From Rhodobacterales bacterium 34-62-10 (GTDB taxonomy: Bacteria > Pseudomonadota > Alphaproteobacteria > Rhodobacterales > Rhodobacteraceae): a stretch of DNA of 7,742 nt. The stretch lies in NCBI GenBank assembly GCA_002282555.1, contig NCJR01000081.1, positions 1 through 7,742 of the forward strand, given 5' to 3'. Below are positions 1-5,235 of this stretch, in pieces; within the stretch, counting starts at the first letter, position 1, and every line of letters starts with the position of its first letter. The notes beneath the pieces are model-generated. The model made no database searches. It was given only the letters and a program-made list of their open reading frames with translations, and was not told the origin of the DNA. A program made the position numbers and the translations under genes.

Positions 1-58
1 CTGATCCGGGCCATTTCGTTTTTCCGCCATTCCTCTTTTCCCATGCACAGGACTTCCC

Positions 59-1078
59 ATGACCGACGCGCTGACCCGCCTGCTTCAAACCCGAGACTGG
101 CTGATGGCTGACGGGGCGACGGGCACCAACCTGTTCAACATGGGCCTGACCTCGGGTGACGCGCCCGAAATGTGGAACGAGGAACATCCAGACCGCATCC
201 TCGCGCTCTACAAATCCGCCGTGGATGCGGGCAGCGACATTTTCCTGACCAACTCCTTCGGTGGCAATGCCAGCCGCCTGAAACTGCACGGCGCCGAAAA
301 GCGCGCGCGCGAGCTGTCCCGCATCAGCGCCGAACTCGGCCGCCAGATCGCCGACACATCGGGCCGCACCGTGGTGGTCGCCGGGTCCGTGGGCCCGACA
401 GGTGAGATTTTCGCGCCGATGGGCACCCTGACCCATGCCAACGCGGTCGAGATCTTCCACGAACAGGCCGAAGGTCTCAAGGAAGGCGGGGCCGATGTGC
501 TCTGGCTGGAAACCATCTCCGCGCCCGAAGAATACCGCGCCGCAGCCGAGGCTTTCGCGCTGGCCGGCATGCCATGGTGCGGCACCATGAGCTTTGACAC
601 CGCCGGGCGCACCATGATGGGCATGACCTCTGCGGCCATGGTCGACATGGTCGAAGCCCTGCCCAACCCGCCGATCGCCTTCGGCGCGAACTGCGGCACC
701 GGCGCTTCCGATCTGCTGCGCACCGTTCTGGGCTTTGCCGCCCAAGGGACAGAGCGTCCGATCATCGCCAAGGGCAATGCAGGCATCCCGAAATACCATG
801 ACGGGCATATCCATTACGATGGCACCCCCGAACTGATGGCCGAATATGCCGTGCTTGCCCGCGACGCCGGGGCCACGATCATCGGCGGCTGCTGCGGCAC
901 CATGCCCGTGCATCTGGAACATATGAAACGCGCGCTGGAAACCCGCCCCCGCGGTCCGCGCCCGACACTGGACCAGATCACAGCCCTTCTGGGCGGCTTC
1001 TCCTCCGCAGGCGACGGCACCGGCGACGACACCGCCGCCCCCCGCCGCAGCCGCCGCACCACCCGCCGCGAGGAATAA
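59..1078 (+). CDS. bmt: Zn-dependent homocysteine S-methyltransferase (BHMT / MetH N-terminal domain family)
   Basis: A 339-residue cytoplasmic enzyme that transfers a methyl group to homocysteine to make methionine. It is a single TIM-barrel domain. Seen directly: the N-terminal DGATGT motif (residues 18-23), TNSFGGN (64-70), and the three zinc-ligand cysteines of the family, C212 in GANCGTG and the pair C278-C279 in GGCCGT. The last 25 residues or so are an Arg/Gly/Asp-rich tail outside the barrel. The start is set by AGGAC at 49-53, five bases before the ATG. Such proteins are often annotated betaine-homocysteine methyltransferase. However, the next gene encodes a MetH-like corrinoid protein, so I infer the methyl donor is more likely methyl-cobalamin on that partner, making this the homocysteine module of a split MetH. 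The family call is firm; the donor (betaine or corrinoid) is not settled by sequence. Confidence 0.9.
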   Translation: MTDALTRLLQTRDWLMADGATGTNLFNMGLTSGDAPEMWNEEHPDRILALYKSAVDAGSDIFLTNSFGGNASRLKLHGAEKRARELSRISAELGRQIADTSGRTVVVAGSVGPTGEIFAPMGTLTHANAVEIFHEQAEGLKEGGADVLWLETISAPEEYRAAAEAFALAGMPWCGTMSFDTAGRTMMGMTSAAMVDMVEALPNPPIAFGANCGTGASDLLRTVLGFAAQGTERPIIAKGNAGIPKYHDGHIHYDGTPELMAEYAVLARDAGATIIGGCCGTMPVHLEHMKRALETRPRGPRPTLDQITALLGGFSSAGDGTGDDTAAPRRSRRTTRREE

Positions 1079-1259
1079 GGCCGCCAAACCGCGTCCCAAG
1101 CGCATCTTTGCGGCAACGCCCCGCTCAAATCATCGGCACAGGTCGGAACCGCTTGCGCCCATGTCGCAATCCGACGACTGCCATGTGGACAAAAGCCCCA
1201 GATGGGGCGAACGACAGCAAGACGCAGGCGCGCAAGCGCCGCAAACCAAGGAACCCGCC
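1079..1259 (+). promoter_or_regulatory. Structured 181-nt leader upstream of the corrinoid-protein gene
   Basis: Non-coding stretch holding three perfect stems. Stem 1 pairs GTCGGA (1142-1147) with TCCGAC (1170-1175), and stacks on TTGCG (1153-1157) paired with CGCAA (1165-1169), leaving ACCGC bulged on one side only. Stem 2 is GCCCC-AGAT-GGGGC (1195-1208). Stem 3 is GGCGC-GCAA-GCGCC (1227-1240), closed by a GNRA-type tetraloop and ending seven bases before the Shine-Dalgarno. The loop of stem 1 (CCCAT, 1158-1162) could alternatively pair with ATGGG (1202-1206), which would break stem 2. I see no B12 box and no match to the SAM-II, SAH or SAM/SAH consensus sequences as I remember them. A cis-regulatory RNA is an inference. 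In GC-rich DNA such stems also arise by chance. Confidence 0.4.
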
Positions 1260-1967
1260 ATGTCCGACGATCAAGACGACATCATCCTCGCCGACCTCGA
1301 TGACGATGAACTGGTCCAGCAGATGTTCGACGACCTCTACGACGGTCTCAAGGAAGAGATCGAGGAGAGCGTGAACATCCTTCTGGCCCGCGGCTGGCAA
1401 CCCTACGAGATCCTGACCGAAGCCCTCGTCGCCGGCATGACCATCGTGGGCAAGGACTTCCGCGACGGCATCCTCTTCGTGCCCGAAGTGCTGCTGGCCG
1501 CCAACGCGATGAAGGGCGGCATGGCCATCCTCAAGCCGCTTCTGGTCGAAACCGGCGCGCCCAAGCAAGGCAAGATGGTCATCGGCACCGTCAAGGGCGA
1601 CATCCATGACATCGGCAAGAACCTTGTCGGCATGATGATGGAAGGTGCCGGCTTCGAGGTGATCGATCTGGGCATCAACAACGCCGTCGACAGCTACCTT
1701 GACGCGCTGGAATCGGAAAAGCCCGACATTCTGGGCATGTCCGCCCTGCTGACCACCACCATGCCCTATATGAAAGTCGTGATCGACACGCTGATCGAAA
1801 AAGGCATGCGCGACGACTATATCGTGCTGGTGGGCGGCGCGCCCTTGAATGAGGAATTCGGCCGCGCCATCGGTGCCGACGCCTATTGCCGCGACGCCGC
1901 CGTTGCCGTGGAAACCGCGAAAACCTATGTTGCGCGCAAGCACAATCAGGCCGCCATGCGCGCCTGA
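1260..1967 (+). CDS. Corrinoid (B12-binding) methyltransferase partner protein, MetH cap + cobalamin domains
   Basis: A 235-residue cytoplasmic protein that carries cobalamin and shuttles methyl groups between methyltransferases. Residues about 10-95 form the helical cap domain (B12-binding 2 type, ending near ILFVPEVLLAANAM). Residues about 105-225 form the Rossmann-like cobalamin domain. The signature DxHxxG is D114-I-H116-D-I-G119, with H116 the expected lower axial cobalt ligand. SALLTTTM (161-168) and VGGAPL (191-196) follow as in MetH. The frame is open for 33 more codons to an ATG at 1161. I chose 1260 because AAGGAA (1248-1253) lies six bases before it, the extension is polar and unlike any cap domain, and family members start near this point. 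The gene follows the homocysteine methyltransferase gene, which fits a split methionine synthase. Alternatives are an MtbC/MttC-like corrinoid protein serving methylamine or betaine demethylation, but no such methyltransferase is visible here. Confidence 0.92.
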   Translation: MSDDQDDIILADLDDDELVQQMFDDLYDGLKEEIEESVNILLARGWQPYEILTEALVAGMTIVGKDFRDGILFVPEVLLAANAMKGGMAILKPLLVETGAPKQGKMVIGTVKGDIHDIGKNLVGMMMEGAGFEVIDLGINNAVDSYLDALESEKPDILGMSALLTTTMPYMKVVIDTLIEKGMRDDYIVLVGGAPLNEEFGRAIGADAYCRDAAVAVETAKTYVARKHNQAAMRA

Positions 1968-1996
1968 TCACCCCCCGCGCTGACCAGACACACAGG

Positions 1997-2022
1997 CCCG
2001 CGCCCACCAGCGCGGGTCTTTT
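1997..2022 (+). terminator. Intrinsic terminator after the corrinoid-protein gene
   Basis: A perfect 7-bp GC stem, CCCGCGC (1997-2003) and GCGCGGG (2010-2016), with a CCACCA loop, is followed at once by TCTTTT (2017-2022). It lies 30 bases after the corrinoid gene's stop and only 17 bases before the DUF1638 start codon. Transcripts from upstream should therefore be wholly or partly stopped before DUF1638, unless there is read-through. This is the clearest Rho-independent terminator in the window. Confidence 0.8.
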
Positions 2023-2039
2023 GCCATAAAGGGACCACG

Positions 2040-2681
2040 ATGGACCTGCTCGATGACGACCGCCTGACCCATGAAGGTCTTGATCTGGCCGCAGCCCCCA
2101 AGGGTCGCGTGCTGCTGATCGCCTGCGGCGCCCTCGCGCGTGAGATCCTTGATCTGACCGCCCGCAACGGCTGGGACCATATGGACCTGACCTGCCTGCC
2201 CGCGATCCTGCACAACCACCCCGACCGCATCCCACAGGCCGTCGAACAGGCCGTGCTCAAACACCGCCCCACCCATCCGCATATCTTCGTGGTCTATGCC
2301 GATTGCGGCACCGGCGGACACCTGCGCGCCACCTGCGACCGCTTGGGCGTGCAGATGGTGGACGGCCCGCATTGCTACAGCTTTTTTGAAGGCAATGCCC
2401 GTTTCGCGGCCACGGCCGAGGAGGAATTCACCGCCTTCTACCTTACCGATTTCCTTGTCCGCCAGTTCGACGCCTTCGTCTGGCAACCCTTGGGCCTCGA
2501 CCGCCACCCACAACTGCGCGACACCTATTTCGGCCATTACACCAAACTGGTCTATCAGGCGCAAACCGACGACCCCGCCCTGACCACCAAGGCCGCAGAG
2601 TGCGCCGCCCGCCTCGGCCTCGCGTTCGAGCGCCGCTTCACCGGCTATGGCGATCTGGAAACCGCCCTCGCTAAAGCTTAA
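2040..2681 (+). CDS. DUF1638 domain protein, candidate partner of the split methionine synthase
   Basis: A 213-residue soluble protein with no signal peptide or membrane segment, recognised as DUF1638. Conserved-looking motifs in order: IACGALARE (27-35), LPAILHN (53-59), YADCGTGG (86-93), GPHCYSFF (109-116) and FYLTDF (133-138). Cysteines C29, C89 and C112 together with H59 and H111 could form a metal or cofactor site; this is a guess from residue type. The start is supported by AAAGGGA a few bases upstream. It is co-directional with the methyltransferase and corrinoid genes, and DUF1638 genes are known to me as neighbours of corrinoid-methyltransferase genes in other bacteria and archaea. 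That association suggests a role in corrinoid methyl transfer, reactivation or cofactor delivery, but no biochemical function is evident from the sequence. Its stop codon overlaps that of the convergent sufE. Confidence 0.85.
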   Translation: MDLLDDDRLTHEGLDLAAAPKGRVLLIACGALAREILDLTARNGWDHMDLTCLPAILHNHPDRIPQAVEQAVLKHRPTHPHIFVVYADCGTGGHLRATCDRLGVQMVDGPHCYSFFEGNARFAATAEEEFTAFYLTDFLVRQFDAFVWQPLGLDRHPQLRDTYFGHYTKLVYQAQTDDPALTTKAAECAARLGLAFERRFTGYGDLETALAKA

Positions 2682-3088
2682 ACCGCCTCGGCCGCCACCA
2701 ACCTGATCCGCTCGATCATCGCGCGCAACCCGTTCGATCGCTGCGCCGACAGATGGTCATTCAACCCCAGCCGCGCCAATTCCGCAGGCGCATCCACACG
2801 CCCCACCTCGGCCACGGGCAACCCGTTATAGAGCGCGCGCAACACCGCAATCAGCCCGCGCACGATCATCGCATCGCTGTCGCCCTCGAACCGGAACCGC
2901 CCCTGCTCGATCACCGGATGCAGCCAGACCTGACTGGCGCAACCGTCCACCTTGGTCGCAGGCACGCGCAACGCCTCGGGCAACGGCTCCAATGCCTTGC
3001 CCTGATCAATCACATAGCGGTAGCGATCTTCCCAATCCTCAAGGAACTCGAAATCCTCGACAATCGCCTCGAACCGTTCGCTGGCCAT
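2678..3088 (-). CDS. sufE: SufE family cysteine desulfurase sulfur acceptor
   Basis: A 136-residue cytoplasmic protein that accepts persulfide sulfur from a SufS-type cysteine desulfurase and passes it to the Fe-S scaffold. The diagnostic motif is KVDGCASQVWL, with the sulfur-carrying C50 close to Cys51 of E. coli SufE. Upstream, DFEFLEDWEDRYRYVIDQGK (12-31) matches the family's first helices, and GLIAVLRALYNG (78-89) matches its later core. The length is normal for SufE. An AGGGA lies about nine bases before the ATG. No other suf gene is present, so it acts here as a stand-alone gene. It converges with the DUF1638 gene, and the TTAA at 2678-2681 contributes both stop codons. A CsdE-type role with another desulfurase cannot be excluded. 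Confidence 0.94.
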   Translation of the reverse strand: MASERFEAIVEDFEFLEDWEDRYRYVIDQGKALEPLPEALRVPATKVDGCASQVWLHPVIEQGRFRFEGDSDAMIVRGLIAVLRALYNGLPVAEVGRVDAPAELARLGLNDHLSAQRSNGLRAMIERIRLVAAEAV

Positions 3089-3105
3089 AGTGCTGTTCCC
3101 TCATC

Positions 3106-3136
3106 TGTGTCCCATCAGTTAGGCAAGCCGGACACA
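3106..3136. repeat. Inverted repeat in the sufE / lipoprotein divergent region
   Basis: TGTGTCC (3106-3112) and GGACACA (3130-3136) are perfect 7-bp arms separated by 17 bases. The repeat lies 18 bases upstream of the sufE start, where a repressor or activator of either divergent gene could bind. It could also fold in the sufE 5' leader. I do not recognise it as a known operator. Confidence 0.35.
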
Positions 3137-3152
3137 AACGTCCAGTGCAGCC

Positions 3153-3181
3153 TTGCGTCTTTTCAAGCCGCACCCGATAAG
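3153..3181 (+). promoter_or_regulatory. Weak candidate promoter for the lipoprotein gene
   Basis: TTGCGT (3153-3158) and GATAAG (3176-3181) are separated by 17 bases, resembling sigma-70 -35 and -10 boxes and placed about 45 bases before the lipoprotein start. Both hexamers deviate from consensus, so this is tentative. Confidence 0.25.
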
Positions 3182-3225
3182 GTAGGCAGACAAGGAATGC
3201 GACACAGCGGATGGGGCAGCACAGG

Positions 3226-3744
3226 ATGCGGAACCTTACTACGGCCCTCTTGGTCTCGACATTGGTGCTGGCCGGATGCGGCACGGTGCGCGAGTCGCGC
3301 TTCAACCCGTTCAATTGGTTTGGCCGCGCACAGGTCGAACCCGTGCAGGACGCCGCGGTCAATCCCCTGATCCCGACAGGTCGTGGCGGCATCACCCTGT
3401 TTGGCGGGCGCGATGTCGCAATCCCCGCAGGTCCGCTGGTGGCGCAAGTGTCCGATGTCACCGTTGAACGTATTGCGGGCGGCGCGCTGATCCGTGCCAC
3501 ATCGGTCTCGGATACGGTCGGTGCCTTCAACGTGACGCTGGAGCCGGTGAATGACGGCGTCCCCGTCGATGGCGTTCTGACCTATGAATTGCGCGCCTAT
3601 ACCGCGCCCGCAGGTACGGTGCCGCAGCCTGAACGCGCCCGCAGCCATGTGGCGGCCGTCCGGGTCAGCGACAGCGATCTGGCAGGCGTCCGCACGATCC
3701 GCGTGGTGGCCGAACGCAACGCCGCGACCGTCGCGCGGCGCTAA
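3226..3744 (+). CDS. Small predicted lipoprotein of unknown function
   Basis: A 172-residue protein with a clear type II signal peptide: MRNLTTALLVSTLVLAGC, basic n-region, hydrophobic core and LAGC lipobox with the lipidated cysteine at residue 18. The +2 residue is Gly rather than Asp, so outer-membrane sorting is expected. After the cysteine come an aromatic RFNPFNWFG stretch, then GRGGITLFGGRD and a beta-rich region ending VRTIRVVAERNAATVARR. There is no second cysteine and no enzyme motif. An in-frame ATG 15 bases upstream (3211) would add five residues. I prefer 3226 because it gives a normal lipoprotein n-region, though neither start has an ideal Shine-Dalgarno. Similar GTVRxSRFNPFNWFG lipoproteins seem familiar from roseobacters as hypothetical proteins. 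No function is inferred. Its neighbours, sufE (divergent) and rnd (convergent), give no functional clue. Confidence 0.82.
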   Translation: MRNLTTALLVSTLVLAGCGTVRESRFNPFNWFGRAQVEPVQDAAVNPLIPTGRGGITLFGGRDVAIPAGPLVAQVSDVTVERIAGGALIRATSVSDTVGAFNVTLEPVNDGVPVDGVLTYELRAYTAPAGTVPQPERARSHVAAVRVSDSDLAGVRTIRVVAERNAATVARR

Positions 3745-3768
3745 GGCGTTACGTCAAGACGCAACGCC
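3745..3768. terminator. Hairpin between the convergent lipoprotein and rnd genes
   Basis: GGCGTT (3745-3750) pairs with AACGCC (3763-3768), and after one A/C mismatch CGT (3752-3754) pairs with ACG (3759-3761), closing on a CAAG tetraloop. The hairpin fills nearly the whole 30-base gap between the two stop codons and starts directly after the lipoprotein stop. Neither strand has a T-tract after it, so it may act as a bidirectional end-protecting or weak terminating structure rather than a textbook intrinsic terminator. Confidence 0.5.
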
Positions 3769-3774
3769 AAGCCG

Positions 3775-4932
3775 TTATAATTCCACGATTCTGACGTCAT
3801 TGCCCTTGGCCGAAAGTGCGATCTTGCCATCGCACAGGCGCAGCGCATCCGCGCCGAACACCTCGGCCCGCCAGCCGCGCAGCGCAGGCACATCCCGCTC
3901 GCCTGCCGCGATCGCATCCAGATCGGCGCTCGACGCGATCAGCTTGGACGCCACACCCGAATCCTCGGTCTTGGCCTTCAGCAGCACCCGCAACAGATCG
4001 GCCAGCGCCGGGTTGACCTGCATCTTCTCGCGGCTCAGATCGGGGCGCGGGTAATTCTCGGGCGGACAGTCCATCCCGGCCTTGATCGCGGCCAGAATCC
4101 CGTCCGCGATCTCGCCCTTGCGCGCCTCGCGCAGCAGCAGCCGTGACCGGCCCAGATCATTCAGCGTCACCGGCTTGGTCGAGGCCAGTTCCACCAACGC
4201 ATCATCCTTGTAGACCCGGCTGCGCGGAATATCATTCGATTGGGCATATTCCTCGCGGAACCGCGCCAATTCGCGCACGATGGCCAGAAACTTGCCCGAT
4301 GTGGTGCGCGTCTTGACCCGCTCCCATGCCTCCTCGGGGCGCGCGATATAGGTCTCGGGGTTGGTCAGAATCTCCAACTCCTCCTCGACCCATTTGGCCC
4401 GGTCGGTCTTTTTCAACTCCTTGGCCAGATATTCATAGACCTTGCGCAGATGCGTCACATCCGCCAGCGCATAGATTTTCTGGGCATCACTCAGCGGACG
4501 CCGCGACCAGTCGGTGAAACGCGATGACTTATCCACGGTGGCCTTGGCGATCTTCTTGACCAGTGTCTCGTATCCGGCCTGCTCGCCAAAGCCGCAGACC
4601 ATGGCCGCGACCTGCGTGTCGAACAGGGGCGTCGGAAAGACCCGCGCATTGACATAGAAAATCTCAAGATCCTGCCGCGCCGCGTGAAACACCTTGACCA
4701 CATTGGTGTCGCGGAACAGCGCATAAAGCGGCTCCAGCGACAGCCCCTCCACCAGCGGATCGACCAGTGCGGCGGTGCTGTCATCAGTTCCCGGCATCGC
4801 CATCTGGATCAGGCACAGCTTGGAATAATAGGTCCGCTCGCGCAGGAATTCGGTATCAAGCGTGACATAGGGATGTTTGCGGGCCTCAAGGCAGAAGGCG
4901 GCAAGTTCGTCGGTCGTCGTGATCGTTCTCAT
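3775..4932 (-). CDS. rnd: Ribonuclease D (DEDDy 3'-5' exoribonuclease with HRDC domains)
   Basis: A 385-residue cytoplasmic exoribonuclease that trims 3' ends of tRNA precursors and other small RNAs using two metal ions. Residues about 1-170 are the DEDDy exonuclease domain: D26 and E28 in LDTEF, D88 in FHAARQDLE, and Y154 with D158 in YALADVTHL. Residues about 195-285 form an HRDC RNA-binding domain, and the C-terminal 100 residues resemble the second HRDC-like domain of RNase D. Total length agrees with E. coli Rnd (about 375). The frame is open upstream for 35 more codons. I place the start at 4932 because MRTITTTDEL is where the family begins, AGGG lies seven bases upstream, and the extension shows no conserved character. 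Its stop is separated from the convergent lipoprotein gene by a hairpin. Confidence 0.94.
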   Translation of the reverse strand: MRTITTTDELAAFCLEARKHPYVTLDTEFLRERTYYSKLCLIQMAMPGTDDSTAALVDPLVEGLSLEPLYALFRDTNVVKVFHAARQDLEIFYVNARVFPTPLFDTQVAAMVCGFGEQAGYETLVKKIAKATVDKSSRFTDWSRRPLSDAQKIYALADVTHLRKVYEYLAKELKKTDRAKWVEEELEILTNPETYIARPEEAWERVKTRTTSGKFLAIVRELARFREEYAQSNDIPRSRVYKDDALVELASTKPVTLNDLGRSRLLLREARKGEIADGILAAIKAGMDCPPENYPRPDLSREKMQVNPALADLLRVLLKAKTEDSGVASKLIASSADLDAIAAGERDVPALRGWRAEVFGADALRLCDGKIALSAKGNDVRIVEL

Positions 4933-5061
4933 CAATGGCCCTGTCTCGGCGGCACCGCAGGGGACGCGGCGCAAGTCACAGGGTCTTACGCCATTGCCGC
5001 GCCAAAGGAAAGTGTGCAGGCTTTTGTGCCCCTGCAAAGGTGAATCCGGTGCTCACAGCTG

Positions 5062-5089
5062 TTAATAAGTTCTGAACACGCCCGTGTAA
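5062..5089 (-). promoter_or_regulatory. Candidate rnd promoter
   Basis: Read on the minus strand, TTACAC (5089-5084) and TATTAA (5067-5062) are separated by 16 bases, resembling -35 and -10 boxes in the only AT-rich part of the region. Transcription would begin near 5055, giving an rnd leader of about 120 nt. Tentative. Confidence 0.3.
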
Positions 5090-5117
5090 CCCGTTGAAAT
5101 CCATGACGCCTGAAAAC

Positions 5118-5134
5118 TGTCCCACGGTGGGACA
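5118..5134. promoter_or_regulatory. 17-base perfect palindrome, possible operator
   Basis: TGTCCCAC-G-GTGGGACA has two perfect 8-bp arms around a single central G. The size and near-zero spacing are typical of a dimeric repressor site and unsuited to an RNA hairpin, since no loop remains without opening the inner pairs. It lies 101 bases before the chosen MFS start and about 30 bases behind the candidate rnd -35 box, so it could control the transporter, rnd or both. I cannot name the regulator. Confidence 0.5.
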
Positions 5135-5140
5135 TGTCAA

Positions 5141-5169
5141 GATCTGCCCCTCGCCTTGCGATCTGCCCC
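5141..5169. repeat. 10-bp direct repeat upstream of the MFS gene
   Basis: GATCTGCCCC occurs at 5141-5150 and again at 5160-5169, with a 19-base period, directly after the 17-base palindrome. The spacing is close to two helical turns, so tandem protein binding on one face is possible. Chance duplication in C-rich DNA is also possible. Confidence 0.4.
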
Positions 5170-5235
5170 CTTGACATTCCGGCCCCGCACGCGCCCCGTG
5201 GCGCGGATCAGGATACCTGCAAAGACTGCCCCCGA

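Larger units (their letters stand above)
4933..5235. other. Non-coding divergent region between rnd and the MFS transporter gene
   Basis: About 300 bases with no credible gene. Both flanking genes have short in-frame extensions into it that I reject as coding. It contains a moderately AT-rich patch (about 5059-5078) with a possible rnd promoter, a 17-base palindrome, a 10-bp direct repeat, and a 6-bp hairpin CGCGCC-CCGT-GGCGCG (5190-5205). A perfect TTGACA at 5171-5176 has no matching -10 box at 16-18 bases. Confidence 0.6.

Noticed and set aside
1..58. Riboswitch or promoter upstream of the homocysteine methyltransferase
   Set aside because: Only 58 bases are visible; apart from the AGGAC Shine-Dalgarno nothing can be supported.
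1161..1259. In-frame N-terminal extension of the corrinoid protein from the ATG at 1161
   Set aside because: The 33 added residues are polar low complexity, the ATG lies in the loop of a stem with no Shine-Dalgarno, and AAGGAA correctly precedes the ATG at 1260.
1079..1259. Cobalamin riboswitch before the B12-binding protein gene
   Set aside because: No B12 box or other conserved cobalamin-aptamer core sequence can be found; only generic stems are present.
1125..1943. Long open frame on the minus strand opposite the corrinoid gene (272 codons)
   Set aside because: It mirrors the codon-position bias of the real gene, is His/Asp/Val-rich without any domain, and covers the structured leader.
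4933..5037. 35-codon upstream extension of ribonuclease D
   Set aside because: RNase D proteins begin at MRTI-like sequence just before the first beta strand; the extension has no conserved character, and a plausible Shine-Dalgarno sits before 4932.
5171..5193. Sigma-70 promoter for the MFS gene built on TTGACA at 5171
   Set aside because: The -35 box is perfect, but the positions 16-18 bases downstream are GC-only and no -10 hexamer exists.
5134..5235. 34-codon upstream extension of the MFS transporter
   Set aside because: The segment is Pro/Cys-rich and not membrane-like, its ATG overlaps the 17-base palindrome, and it covers the direct repeats. It is kept only as an outside possibility because the Shine-Dalgarno at 5236 is weak.
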